From contig JAHBZL010000005.1 in NCBI GenBank assembly GCA_019635485.1, positions 62,001-126,000 on the forward strand: DNA of 64,000 bases, given 5' to 3'. The notes below the pieces were generated by a model that saw nothing but the letters and a program-made list of their open reading frames with translations, ran no database searches and was not told the origin of the DNA. Position 1 is the first letter of the stretch. Every line of letters begins with the position of its first letter. Source of the stretch: Piscinibacter sp. (GTDB lineage Bacteria; Pseudomonadota; Gammaproteobacteria; Burkholderiales; Burkholderiaceae_C). Positions 52,008 to 60,802 of this stretch are shown piece after piece. A program made the translations under genes and the position numbers.

Positions 52008-53701
52008 TGCTGCTGTCGATCCAGGATCTGCGCGTGCGCTTCCGGCTCGGCCGCGGCGCCAAGGCCACCTGGGCCGAGGCGGTCGGACGCGGCGACACCG
52101 GCGTCAGCTTCGAGGTGCCGGAGCACACCACGGTGGCGCTGGTCGGCGAGTCGGGTTCGGGCAAGAGCGTCACCGCGATGTCCATCCTGAACCTGCTGCC
52201 GGACAACGCCGAACGCCGCGGCACGATCCGCTTCCAGGACCGGGACCTGCTCGCCGCTCCGCTGGCCGAGCTGCAGACGCTGCGCGGGCGCGAGATCGCC
52301 TGCGTGTTCCAGGACCCGATGAGCTCGCTGAACCCGGTGTTCAGCGTCGCGCACCAGCTGTGCGAACCGCTCGTGCGGCACCTGGGCATGACGCGCCGCC
52401 AGGCCCTGGCGCGTGCCGAGGCGCTGCTCGCCGAGGTGGGCCTGCCGGAGCCGCGCCGGCGCCTGTCCGCCTATCCGCACGAGCTGTCCGGCGGGCAGCA
52501 GCAGCGCGTGATGATCGCGATGGCCCTGGCCTGCGAGCCCAAGCTGCTGATCGCCGACGAGCCGACCACCGCGCTGGACGTCACCATCCAGCGCCAGATC
52601 CTCGAGCTGCTGGCGCGACTGAAGGACAAGCACCGCATGAGCATGCTGTTCATCAGCCACGACCTCGGCGTGGTCGGCGAGATCGCCGATCGCGTGGTCG
52701 TGATGCGCCAGGGCACGGTGCGCGAGCAGGGGCCGGTGGCGGACATCTTCGCCCGCCCGCAGGACGCCTACACCAAGGCGCTGCTCGCCTGCCGCCCGAC
52801 GCTGGAGCAGCGCAGCGCGCGGCTGATGGTCATCGACGAGCACATCGGCGGCACGGCGGCGGCGCGCGAGGCCAAGGCGAAGGACCCGCAGGCGCCGGTC
52901 ATCCTCGAGGTCGAGTCGCTGACCAAGAGCTTCTGGATCCGCCGCGGCGTGTTCGGCCGGCGCGAGTTCCAGGCCGTCAAGGGCGCGAGCTTCAAGCTGC
53001 GCCGCGGCCACACGCTCGGGGTCGTCGGCGAATCCGGCTCGGGCAAGACGACCATGGGCCTGGCGCTGCTGCGCCTGCACGAGGTCAGCGGCGGTCCGAT
53101 CGGCGGCCGCGCACTGTTCGAGGGGCAGGACCTGCTGACGCTGAGCCGCGAACAGATGCTGCCGATGCGGCGCCGCATCCAGGTCGTGTTCCAGAACCCG
53201 TATGCCTCGCTGAATCCGCGCTTCACCGTCGCGCAGACGCTGATGGAGCCGCTGGCCCTGCACGGCATCGGCCGCGACGACGCCGAGCGCCGCGGCCGCG
53301 CCAGCGCGCTGCTGGCCAAGGTCGGCCTGGACGACAGCGCGCTGCCGAAGTACCCGCACGAATTCTCCGGCGGCCAGCGGCAGCGCATCGCGATCGCGCG
53401 TTGCCTGACGCTGGACCCGGAACTGCTGGTGCTCGACGAGGCGGTCAGCGCGCTGGACGTCTCCGTGCAAGCCCAGGTGCTGAACCTGCTGAAGGACCTG
53501 CAGGACGAACTCGGCCTCGCCTACATCTTCATCAGCCACGACCTGGCCGTGGTGCGCTTCATGGCCGACGAGGTGCTGGTGATGAAGGACGGCCTGGTCG
53601 TCGAGCAGGCCGATGTGGCGCAGATCCTGGACGCGCCGCAGCAGGAGTACACGAAGCGGCTGCTCGGCGCCATTCCGCGCGGCTACCGGGCGGCGGCCTG
53701 A
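52007..53701 (+). CDS. Double-domain peptide ABC transporter ATPase (YejF/DppDF fusion)
   Basis: A 564-residue protein with two complete ATPase domains. Domain 1 has Walker A GESGSGKS (residues 47-54), LSGGQQQRV and [12 protein letters not shown]. Domain 2 has Walker [10 protein letters not shown] (from about residue 341), FSGGQRQRI and [12 protein letters not shown]. The linker carries the oligopeptide-type [12 protein letters not shown] region. As in YejF, one gene replaces separate DppD and DppF. Near residues 15-35 domain 1 has an unusual insert ([16 protein letters not shown]). Confidence 0.95.
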   Translation: MLLSIQDLRVRFRLGRGAKATWAEAVGRGDTGVSFEVPEHTTVALVGESGSGKSVTAMSILNLLPDNAERRGTIRFQDRDLLAAPLAELQTLRGREIACVFQDPMSSLNPVFSVAHQLCEPLVRHLGMTRRQALARAEALLAEVGLPEPRRRLSAYPHELSGGQQQRVMIAMALACEPKLLIADEPTTALDVTIQRQILELLARLKDKHRMSMLFISHDLGVVGEIADRVVVMRQGTVREQGPVADIFARPQDAYTKALLACRPTLEQRSARLMVIDEHIGGTAAAREAKAKDPQAPVILEVESLTKSFWIRRGVFGRREFQAVKGASFKLRRGHTLGVVGESGSGKTTMGLALLRLHEVSGGPIGGRALFEGQDLLTLSREQMLPMRRRIQVVFQNPYASLNPRFTVAQTLMEPLALHGIGRDDAERRGRASALLAKVGLDDSALPKYPHEFSGGQRQRIAIARCLTLDPELLVLDEAVSALDVSVQAQVLNLLKDLQDELGLAYIFISHDLAVVRFMADEVLVMKDGLVVEQADVAQILDAPQQEYTKRLLGAIPRGYRAAA

Positions 53702-53968
53702 CCCCGATTCCCGCCAGGGCGCTTCCCGCCGACCCGGGCCGCGACGAATCACGTCGGGCTTGTATCGAAGCACTTACATATGGGCCGCGTTTCGACCGCG
53801 GTCGTCGGCGCCCGCAGCGCCGAATCGAGCCCCGCGCGTGACTTTTGGCACAGGTCGCGGAATTGGGGGACATGGCACGGGGATTGCGCATGACACGGCA
53901 CAGCGCCGGGAGTCGACACCGATCGTGACGGCCCCGACCGAGGACACTCAAAGGACGTCGTTCACATC
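53702..53968 (+). other. Intergenic region upstream of the small ORFs
   Basis: This 267-bp stretch has no convincing gene. A relatively AT-rich patch (about 53759-53782) lies 100 bp before the sigma-54 promoter at 53873, where an enhancer-binding activator would be expected to sit. I could not pick out a clear activator palindrome. Confidence 0.5.
53873..53888 (+). promoter_or_regulatory. Sigma-54 (RpoN) promoter
   Basis: TGGCACG followed by GGGA and then TTGCG gives the -24/-12 consensus (TGGCACG-N4-TTGC) without a mismatch. Transcription would start near 53899 and run into the small ORF at 53969. An adjacent TGGCAC at 53846 lacks a proper -12 element. Confidence 0.85.
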
Positions 53969-54190
53969 ATGCCGCTGATCCGCTCCGCCCCCACGCCGAC
54001 CCGCCGCCTCCGGCCTGCCGGACCCCATTGCCGCGGTGGTGCCTCGTCGCTGCTGCGCCTGGCCAACCCGGCCACGCCGCGCCTGCCGAAGGCGCCGGAC
54101 CTGTCCGGCTGGATCAGCAAGGCGGCCGGCATGCTGGGCGTGGGCGAGCCGCGCTTCCCGGCGTTCGCCGCCAGCGAGCTGAGCAGCTGA
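53969..54190 (+). CDS. Small ORF downstream of the sigma-54 promoter
   Basis: A 73-residue frame starting 70 nt after the predicted sigma-54 start site. AAAGGA lies about 13 nt ahead of ATG, slightly long. The N-terminal half is Arg/Pro-rich and the C-terminal half (KAPDLSGWISKAAGMLGVGEPRFPAFAASELSS) looks like an amphipathic segment. No family is recognised. It may be a real small regulated protein or an untranslated part of an RNA. Confidence 0.4.
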   Translation: MPLIRSAPTPTRRLRPAGPHCRGGASSLLRLANPATPRLPKAPDLSGWISKAAGMLGVGEPRFPAFAASELSS

Positions 54191-54219
54191 TTCGAGGGAT
54201 CGAAGCGAGGGCCTCCACC

Positions 54220-54384
54220 ATGCCGGCACCGACCATGCCCTTCACCCCGCGTGTCGTGACCCCGCTGGCGCCCAAGGCGCCGGTGCTGAAGCCGACCAAC
54301 GCGTCGCGGCCGTCCAAGATCCTGCAGACCGGCCGCGCGCCGGAGCAGCTGTCCTTGTTCCTGCGCCCGAGCGGCGCACGCTGA
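54220..54384 (+). CDS. Small ORF, Pro-rich, followed by nested hairpin
   Basis: A 54-residue frame with GAGGG 8 nt before ATG 54220. It is Pro/Lys/Arg-rich (PFTPRVVTPLAPKAPVLKPTN) and ends PEQLSLFLRPSGAR. No homology is recognised. It lies 29 bp after the preceding small ORF on the same strand and 14 bp before the hairpin at 54399, which could terminate the short transcript. Confidence 0.4.
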   Translation: MPAPTMPFTPRVVTPLAPKAPVLKPTNASRPSKILQTGRAPEQLSLFLRPSGAR

Positions 54385-54398
54385 AAGGTTTTTGCGGA

Positions 54399-54491
54399 CT
54401 GACACCTGTCCACCAGGGAAGCGGGCAATCCGGGGAGGTTGAGAGCGAGCCCCGGGCCACTGTCCCGCTTCCCTTCCTTTTTTGGTGTCAG
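54399..54491. repeat. 93-nt nested inverted-repeat element
   Basis: Three concentric perfect stems: CTGACACC (54399-54406) with GGTGTCAG (54484-54491), AGGGAAGCGGG (54415-54425) with CCCGCTTCCCT (54464-54474), and CCGGGG (54430-54435) with CCCCGG (54450-54455). The TTCCTTTTTT run lies between the inner and outer right arms. It could be a terminator for the small ORFs, a structured RNA, or a REP/MITE-like element; the outer GGTGTCAG motif recalls transposase-associated REP hairpins. Confidence 0.7.
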
Positions 54492-54568
54492 GCCGGGCAA
54501 GCCCTCTGCGCGGGAGCGCAGGGTCGGGCCCACACTGCCCGGGTCGTTGAACTTCCGACCCCGAGCCC

Positions 54569-55561
54569 ATGAATGCATCGTCCCGCCGCCGCGTGCTCGC
54601 GCTCGCCGCTGCCGCCCTGCTCCCCGCCCTCGCGCTGGCCGACGGCCCCTGGCCGTCCAAGCCCGTGCGCATCGTCGTCCCCTTCGCGGCCGGCGGCACC
54701 ACCGACATCCTGGCCCGCGCACTGGCGCCCGAGCTGAGCCGCGTGTTCGGCCAGCCCTTCATCGTCGACAACAAGCCGGGCGCCGGCGGCAACGTGGGCG
54801 CCGACAACGTCGCGAAGTCGCCCGCGGACGGCTACTCGCTACTGATGGGCACGGTGGGCACGCACGCGATCAATTCCTCGCTGTACCCGAAGATGCCGTA
54901 CGACCACGTGAAGGACTTCGCGCCCATCACGCTGGTGGCCGGCGTGCCCAACGTGCTGGTGATGAACCCGGCCAAGGCGGAGTCGTACGGCATCCATTCG
55001 GTGCCGGACCTGATCCGCGTCGCCAAGGCGCAGCCGGGCAAGCTGAACATGGCTTCGTCGGGCAACGGCACCTCGATCCACCTCGCCGGCGAGCTGTTCA
55101 AGACCATGACCGGCACCTACATGGTCCACTTCCCGTACCGCGGGTCGGGGCCGGCGCTGCTGGACCTGATCGGCGGCAACATGGACCTGATGTTCGACAA
55201 CCTGCCCTCGGCGATGCCGCAGATCCGCGCCGGCAAGCTGAAGGCGCTGGCCGTCACCAGCGCCCAACGCAGCGCGGCGATTCCCGAGCTGCCGACCATC
55301 GCGGAAGCCGGCCCGCTGAAGGGCTTCGAGGCCAGCTCCTGGTTCGGCCTGCTGGCGCCGGCCGGCACGCCGCCCGAGATCATCCAGCGCGTGCAGCAGG
55401 AGACGGCCAAGGCGCTGGCCAGCCCGGCGATCAAGGAACGGCTGCTGGCGCAGGGCGCGATCCCGGGCGGCAACACGCCGGCCGAGTTCGCGGCGATGAT
55501 CGACGCCGAAACCAGGAAGTGGGCGCAGGTGGTCAAGGCCTCGGGCGCGAAGGTCGACTGA
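54569..55561 (+). CDS. Tripartite tricarboxylate receptor (Bug) periplasmic binding protein
   Basis: A 330-residue solute-binding protein. The signal peptide ends near residue 25 (LPALALADG). Bug motifs are [74 protein letters not shown] and the C-terminal [19 protein letters not shown]. No TctAB partner or adjacent LysR gene is seen. It lies 16 bp upstream of a SulP transporter gene on the same strand, so cotranscription is possible. Ligand unknown. Confidence 0.93.
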   Translation: MNASSRRRVLALAAAALLPALALADGPWPSKPVRIVVPFAAGGTTDILARALAPELSRVFGQPFIVDNKPGAGGNVGADNVAKSPADGYSLLMGTVGTHAINSSLYPKMPYDHVKDFAPITLVAGVPNVLVMNPAKAESYGIHSVPDLIRVAKAQPGKLNMASSGNGTSIHLAGELFKTMTGTYMVHFPYRGSGPALLDLIGGNMDLMFDNLPSAMPQIRAGKLKALAVTSAQRSAAIPELPTIAEAGPLKGFEASSWFGLLAPAGTPPEIIQRVQQETAKALASPAIKERLLAQGAIPGGNTPAEFAAMIDAETRKWAQVVKASGAKVD

Positions 55562-55577
55562 CCGATACTCGGGAGGC

Positions 55578-57254
55578 ATGCTCGCCGACCGACTGCGCCG
55601 TTACCGCGACCGCGACCTGCGCGACGACCTCGTCGCCGGCTTCATCGTCGCGATCCTGCTGATCCCCCAGAGCCTGGCCTACGCGCTGCTGGCCGGGCTG
55701 CCGCCGCAGATCGGCGTCTACGCCAGCCTGCTGCCGATGCTGGCGTACGCGGCGCTCGGCTCGTCGAGCGTCAACTCGGTCGGGCCGGTCGCCGTCGTCG
55801 CGCTGATGACGGCGCAGGCCGTGCAGCCGCTGCTCACGCAGGGGGTGGCGGCGCACGACGCGGCGCTGGTGCTGGCCGCCGAGACCGGGCTGCTGCTGGC
55901 GGCGGCGGCCCTGTTCAAGCTAGACGCGCTGGCGGCGCTGCTGTCCACGCCGGTGCTGCACGGATTCTCGACCGGTGCGGCGCTGGTGATCTCGCTGTCG
56001 CAGCTGCCGGCGCTGCTGGGCAGCGATGCGCGCGGCTTCACCGCGCCCGAGGTGCTGCAATCCTGGTGGCAGGCCGGCCGCGCGGGCCACCTGCTGACGG
56101 CCGCGATCGGCGGGACCGCCCTCGCCCTGCTGGTGCTGGCGCGGCGCCACGCGCGCGCGCTGCTCGCGCGCTGGCTGGCGGCGCGCCATGCGACGCTGGC
56201 CGCGCGCTGCGCCCCGCTGGCGGTGATTGCGCTGGCGATCGCGGTGGCCTGGGCGCTCGATGCCGGCGGCCGCGGCGTCGCGCTGGTCGGCGCGCTGCCG
56301 CCGTTCGCGGTGCCGCTCGGCTGGCCACCGCTGCGGCAGGAGCTGTGGCTCGCGCTGCTGCCCTCGGCCGTGCCGCTCGCGCTGGTCACGTTCGTCAGCA
56401 GCCTGGCCGTGTCCGAAGGGCTGGCGCTGCGCCGCCGCGAGCAGGTCGACGCGCGCCGCGAATTGGCCGGGCTGGCCGGGGCCAACGTGGCCGCGGCATT
56501 CGCCGCGGCGATGCCGGTGGGCGGCAGCTTCTCGCGTGGTGCGGTCAACGCGGAGGCCGGCGCGCGCACGCGGGCGGCCGGCGCCTGGACAGCCGGCTTC
56601 ATGGCGCTGGCGATGCTGCTGCTGGCGGCGCCGCTCGCGCTGCTGCCCAAGGCCGTGCTGGCAGCGAGCATCGTGCTGGCGGTGCTGGGCGTCGTCGAGT
56701 GGCGCGCGTTCGCCGAAGCCTGGCGCTACGCGCGCAGCGAGTTCGTCGTGATGGTCGTGGTGGCACTGCTGACGCTGCTGGTCAGCTCGCAGTGGGCGCT
56801 GGCCGTCGGCGTCGCGCTGTCGGTCGGGTTGCTGCTGCAGCGCAGCGCGAACCCGCACGTCGCGCGCATCGGCCGCGTCGGCGACACCGAGCACTACCGC
56901 AACGTCGATCGCCACGCGGTGCAGTGCGTGCCCGGCGTGCTGGCGCTGCGCATCGACGAGAGCCTGCTGTTCACCAACGCGCGCCGGCTGGCCGGCGTGG
57001 TCGCCCAGCATCTGGCGGCGCTGCCGGACACACGCCGCGTCGTGCTGCTGATGTCGCCGGTGAACCGGATCGACTTCAGCGCCTACGAGGCGCTGCGTGC
57101 GGTGCACGACCTGCTGGCCGAGCGCGGCATCCGGCTCGACCTGTCGGAGGTCAAGGGGCCGGTGATGGACGCCTTGCGCGCCGGGCGCTGGGAGGACTGG
57201 TTCCGCGGCCGCGTCTACCTCAGCCACCACCAGGGCATGGTGGCCGGCGACTGA
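55578..57254 (+). CDS. SulP-family anion transporter with STAS domain
   Basis: A 558-residue protein. Residues 1-420 hold the SulP membrane domain (DLVAGFIVAILLIPQSLAYALLAGLPPQIGVYASLLPMLAYAALGSS, NSVGPVAVVAL) and residues about 430-555 the cytoplasmic STAS domain (LFTNARRLAGVV, RVVLLMSPVNRIDFSAYEAL). The family carries sulfate, bicarbonate or dicarboxylates. A preceding GGGAGG ribosome site supports ATG 55578. The neighbouring Bug gene hints at carboxylate import, but the substrate cannot be read. Confidence 0.92.
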   Translation: MLADRLRRYRDRDLRDDLVAGFIVAILLIPQSLAYALLAGLPPQIGVYASLLPMLAYAALGSSSVNSVGPVAVVALMTAQAVQPLLTQGVAAHDAALVLAAETGLLLAAAALFKLDALAALLSTPVLHGFSTGAALVISLSQLPALLGSDARGFTAPEVLQSWWQAGRAGHLLTAAIGGTALALLVLARRHARALLARWLAARHATLAARCAPLAVIALAIAVAWALDAGGRGVALVGALPPFAVPLGWPPLRQELWLALLPSAVPLALVTFVSSLAVSEGLALRRREQVDARRELAGLAGANVAAAFAAAMPVGGSFSRGAVNAEAGARTRAAGAWTAGFMALAMLLLAAPLALLPKAVLAASIVLAVLGVVEWRAFAEAWRYARSEFVVMVVVALLTLLVSSQWALAVGVALSVGLLLQRSANPHVARIGRVGDTEHYRNVDRHAVQCVPGVLALRIDESLLFTNARRLAGVVAQHLAALPDTRRVVLLMSPVNRIDFSAYEALRAVHDLLAERGIRLDLSEVKGPVMDALRAGRWEDWFRGRVYLSHHQGMVAGD

Positions 57255-58082
57255 TCAGCCGGGGACGCGCTCGCGCGAGACCGCGTTCTCGATCTGCTCC
57301 TGCACGCGGCGCGCGCCGCGCAGCACCAGCGACGGATCGAGTTCGGCCTGCGGCGCGACCTTGGCCGCGACGCCGTCGAGCGAGTCCGGATTGGTCATCA
57401 GCGCATGGGCCAGCGCGGACAGCGCGCAGATCGCGCGCCGCGGCACCTGCATCGGCAATTGCAGCGTCGCATTGACCATGACATGGAAGCGCACGGCGGA
57501 GACGGCCGGTGCCGACAGGCCCCAGGTCTCGCACAGCGCGGCCCCGAGTGCGTCGTGGCTGACGCCGAACTCGTCGTGCTCGAGCAGCAGCAGGTCCTCG
57601 TCGTCGCGTGCCGCCTTCAGCAGCGTGCGGTAGCGCTCCGGCGCATGCCGGAACAGCACCGCCTTGCCACATTCCTCGAACAGCCCGGCCGAGTGGGCCG
57701 CCCACGGGTCCACGCCGAGGGCCTGGCCGATGCGGCCCATCAGCAGGCCGCGCACCGCGGCCCGCTCCCACAGCGGATCGAGCTCAGGCGCCGGCGGGAA
57801 GACGGCGCGCAGCCCCATCTCGAAGGTCACCGCGGCGACTTCACGGGTGCCGATGTAAGTGATCGCCTGCTGTACGCTTTGGACGCGCCCGGACAGGCCG
57901 TACAGCGAGGAGTTCACCGCCTTCAGCACCGCCGACGCGAGCGCCATGTCGGCGCTGATCAGGCCGCTGACCGCCTGCAGGTTCACCTCTTCGTCGGCCA
58001 GCAGCAGCGACAGCTTGACGAGCGACTCCGGCTGGGCCGGAACGTCGATGTTCAGTGAGCGCAGTTCCTTGTCGATCGGCAT
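57255..58082 (-). CDS. HDOD-domain signalling protein
   Basis: A 275-residue protein. ATG 58082 gives MPIDKELRSLNIDVPAQPESLVKLSLLLADEEVNLQAVSGLISADMALASAVLKAVNSSLYGL, the HDOD start; the open frame further upstream is non-homologous. The degenerate HD motif appears around LLMGRIGQALGVDPWAAHSAGLFEECGKAVL. HDOD proteins lack phosphodiesterase activity and act in chemotaxis, stress and natural-competence signalling. It converges on the SulP gene with no gap. Confidence 0.88.
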   Translation of the reverse strand: MPIDKELRSLNIDVPAQPESLVKLSLLLADEEVNLQAVSGLISADMALASAVLKAVNSSLYGLSGRVQSVQQAITYIGTREVAAVTFEMGLRAVFPPAPELDPLWERAAVRGLLMGRIGQALGVDPWAAHSAGLFEECGKAVLFRHAPERYRTLLKAARDDEDLLLLEHDEFGVSHDALGAALCETWGLSAPAVSAVRFHVMVNATLQLPMQVPRRAICALSALAHALMTNPDSLDGVAAKVAPQAELDPSLVLRGARRVQEQIENAVSRERVPG

Positions 58083-58392
58083 GGCGGGAGCTTCGTGGGG
58101 TCGCCGTCGCATCGTAGGGGCGGGCGGCGCCGGCCAGGCGCGAAAAAGGCGGACGTTCCCCGCACTGTTTTCGCGCACGGTGCCGCCCAAATGGAAGGGG
58201 CGCCGGTGTGAACACCGGCGCCCCTTGCATTTATACATGACCGCTTGCTGCGGCCTGTCAGAGTGTCGCGTCCTGCGGCAGAGCCGCGGCGCGTTTCGAG
58301 TCTCCTCAGTCCCCCGCCGTGGCGGGCCCCCAGGGGGTACCCGCTGCGAGTGCGCGAACTGTAGGCGCCACACCCTGGTCGGTCAGCAGGGC
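58083..58392. other. Intergenic region between HDOD and sensor-kinase genes
   Basis: This 310-bp stretch has no credible gene. It holds a perfect long hairpin (58195-58226) and, nearer the kinase, a GC-rich palindromic patch where CCCGCC (58313-58318) pairs with GGCGGG (58321-58326), followed by CCCCCAGGGGG, resembling a short intergenic repeat. The HDOD promoter presumably lies left of the long hairpin. Confidence 0.6.
58195..58226. terminator. Perfect 14-15-bp GC-rich hairpin, probable terminator
   Basis: AAGGGGCGCCGGTGT and ACACCGGCGCCCCTT are perfect reverse complements around a very tight loop (TGAA tetraloop if the last pair opens). The plus strand continues GCATTTATAC. It could terminate the leftward two-component operon ending at 58393 or shape the leader of the HDOD gene. 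Confidence 0.6.
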
Positions 58393-59919
58393 TTACCCTG
58401 AAACCGCCGCCGGAAGCCAGAGCCGGACCTGCGTGCCAGCGCCGGGCTGGCTGGCCACGTCGACCCGGCCGCCGTGCAGCTCGGCAATGCGCTTGACGAT
58501 CGCCAGGCCGAGGCCCTTGCCCCCTTCGCCGGTGGCCGGCGCGACGCTCTGGCGCGCCTGGTAGAAGCGGTCGAACAGGTGCGGCAGGTCGGCCGCGGCG
58601 ATGCCCGGGCCGCTGTCGGCCACGCAGACCTCGAGCTGCCCGTCGCGGCGCAGCGCCGACAGCACGATCGCCGCGCCGCGGCTGCAGAACTTCAGCGCGT
58701 TGTCGACCAGGTTCGCCACCGCGCGCTCGAACAGCTCGACGTCCAGCGCCGCCACCGCCGGCCCGGCATCGACGGGCTCGTCGATGCGCAGCGTGACGCC
58801 CTGGCTGGCGGCGCGCTCGGCGAAACGGGCGCGGATCTGGTCCAGCAGCTCGACCGCGTCGACCGGCTCGCGGCGCAGCTCGAAGGCCGGCTCATCCAGC
58901 CGCGCCAGGTCGCCGAGCGACTGCACCAGCCGGGCCGCATTGCGCGTGTTGCGCAGCGCCACCTCGACCAGGCGGTGGTCCTCCGCGCGGGCCGGGTCCT
59001 CGCTCCAGCGGGCCTGCAGCGTCTCCAGGCACGCCACGGTGGCGGTCAGCGGCGAGCGCAGGTCGTGCGACAGGTTGCTGACACCCTCGCGGCGGAAGTG
59101 GTCGAGCCGGCGCAGCGCGGCCCATTGCCGGCGCAGCGTCTCCAGCATCATCGCGAACGCGCCGGTCAGCTGGCCGAACTCGTCGCGGCCGGGCGCCGCC
59201 AGCAGCGCCGGCGGCGTGCTGCCGGGGTCATCCTCCAGGCCGCGCGCGGACAGGCTGGCCACCGCCTCGGTCAGGCGGCGCAGGGGCCGCGTGACCGCCG
59301 CGATGATCAGCGCGGCGAACAGCGTGGCCAGCGCGACGATGCCGGCGATCGGCGCCAGCGTCGGCCCGGCCAGACTGCGGCGCAGCGCGGCCCAGCGCGC
59401 CGCCGGAGAGTCGTCGGTGTGGCAGACGAGGTAGAGGTAGCCGGCCACGTTGGCCTCGTTGCGGATCACCGCGCGGCGCAGCGGCCAGGCCGCGATCACG
59501 GCGTCGGCGTCCATGCGCTCGGGGTCGTCGCCCATCACGTAGCCCGTGCCGCGCCCGCCACGGCCGCGCTCGACGGCCGCCTGCACCGGCCCGAGCGCCA
59601 CCTTGAACCCCGGCGAGAGCGCCGTCTGCCCGGTGCTGACGATCACCGTGCCCTCGCCGTCGAGCACGTACAGCTGGGTGTCCGGCTCGTACAGCACCAG
59701 CCCGCGCAGCCAGGCGCGGAACTCCTCCGGCTGGCGCTGCTGCAGGTCCAGCAGGTCGTCGTAGTTCGCGGTGACGCGCGCCAGGAACGCGTTGGCGCGC
59801 TGGAAGGTCGTCTCGTGCTCGAAGCGCTGGAAGCCGTACAGCACCGCGGTGATCACGCCCAGCGCGGTCACCAGGCCGGTGGCCAGCACGGTGAGGGCCA
59901 GCTTGAGCCGGACCGTCAT
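58393..59919 (-). CDS. Sensor histidine kinase (EnvZ/PhoR class)
   Basis: A 508-residue inner-membrane kinase: helix 1 (about residues 7-30), a periplasmic sensor of about 150 residues, helix 2 (about 192-212), HAMP, then the dimerisation H-box with His in SNLSHDLRSPLTA and the ATPase domain (NLVDNALKF, DSGPGI, GKGLGLAIV). ATG 59919 overlaps the regulator stop; a GTG one codon earlier is equally possible. The signal is unknown. The pair is cotranscribed with the response regulator upstream. Confidence 0.92.
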   Translation of the reverse strand: MTVRLKLALTVLATGLVTALGVITAVLYGFQRFEHETTFQRANAFLARVTANYDDLLDLQQRQPEEFRAWLRGLVLYEPDTQLYVLDGEGTVIVSTGQTALSPGFKVALGPVQAAVERGRGGRGTGYVMGDDPERMDADAVIAAWPLRRAVIRNEANVAGYLYLVCHTDDSPAARWAALRRSLAGPTLAPIAGIVALATLFAALIIAAVTRPLRRLTEAVASLSARGLEDDPGSTPPALLAAPGRDEFGQLTGAFAMMLETLRRQWAALRRLDHFRREGVSNLSHDLRSPLTATVACLETLQARWSEDPARAEDHRLVEVALRNTRNAARLVQSLGDLARLDEPAFELRREPVDAVELLDQIRARFAERAASQGVTLRIDEPVDAGPAVAALDVELFERAVANLVDNALKFCSRGAAIVLSALRRDGQLEVCVADSGPGIAAADLPHLFDRFYQARQSVAPATGEGGKGLGLAIVKRIAELHGGRVDVASQPGAGTQVRLWLPAAVSG

Positions 59920-60656
59920 CACCGGGTGGGCGCCTCGCGCATCTTGTAGCCCGCCCCGCGCACGGTGAGGATCAGCTCAGGTCGCATCGGATCGATCTCG
60001 AGCTTGTTGCGCAGGCGGTTGATGTGGGTGGTGACGGTGTGCTCGTAGCCGTCGTGGCTGTAGCCCCAGACGGCGTCCAGCAGCTGGGCGCGCGAGAAGA
60101 CCAGCCCGGGATGCGACGCGAAGTGCAGCAGCAGGTCGAACTCGAGCGCCGTGAACTCCAGCTCCGCGCCGCGGTAGCGCACCTGGCGCTTGGCCGGCAG
60201 GATCTCGAGCTCGCCGTTGCGGATCACCCGGTCGGCCTGGGCCGGCTCCGCCTGCGCTGCGCGCAGCAGCTCGGCCCGCCGCAGCAGCGCCTTCACGCGC
60301 GCCAGCAGTTCGGCCAGCGAGAAGGGCTTGGTCAGGTAGTCGTCCGCGCCGAGCTCGAGACCGAGCACCCGGTCCAGCTCGGTGGACTTGGCGGTCAGCA
60401 TCAGGATCGGCGTGGCGCTGCCGCGCGCGCGCAGCGCCTTGCAGACCTCCAGCCCGTCCAGCAGCGGCATCATCAGGTCGAGCACCAACAGGTCGGCGGC
60501 GCGCTCGCTCTGGCGCGCCAGCGCCGCGGCGCCGTCGGCCACCGCGTCGACCTGGTAGCCGGCGTTGCGCAGGTTCAGCACCAGCAGCTCGCGGATGTCC
60601 GCCTGGTCTTCGGCGACCAGGATGGTGGCGGGGGCGTGGGCGGCGGCGGTGGCCAT
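59919..60656 (-). CDS. OmpR/PhoB-family response regulator
   Basis: A 245-residue regulator with a receiver domain (about residues 10-125; acidic pocket Glu16-Asp17, phospho-acceptor Asp60 in LLVLDLMMP, Lys in YLTKPF) and a winged-helix DNA-binding domain (about 140-240, LEFTALEFDLLLHFASHPG, TVTTHINRLRNKLE). Its stop overlaps the kinase start. It is divergent from the sigma-factor gene by 146 bp, so it might regulate that gene too. Confidence 0.94.
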   Translation of the reverse strand: MATAAAHAPATILVAEDQADIRELLVLNLRNAGYQVDAVADGAAALARQSERAADLLVLDLMMPLLDGLEVCKALRARGSATPILMLTAKSTELDRVLGLELGADDYLTKPFSLAELLARVKALLRRAELLRAAQAEPAQADRVIRNGELEILPAKRQVRYRGAELEFTALEFDLLLHFASHPGLVFSRAQLLDAVWGYSHDGYEHTVTTHINRLRNKLEIDPMRPELILTVRGAGYKMREAPTR

Positions 60657-60802
60657 GGGTCCCGATTGTCGGCCCCGGGACGGCGTTCTTACAGCGATGT
60701 GATCTGGCTGTGATCTTCGGTGAGCTGGCCGCGATCTGGGCTGCCCACAGTACGTCCCATCGCAGGACGCCCACCGGCCTGCTCCCGACCGAGGAACCGC
60801 CC

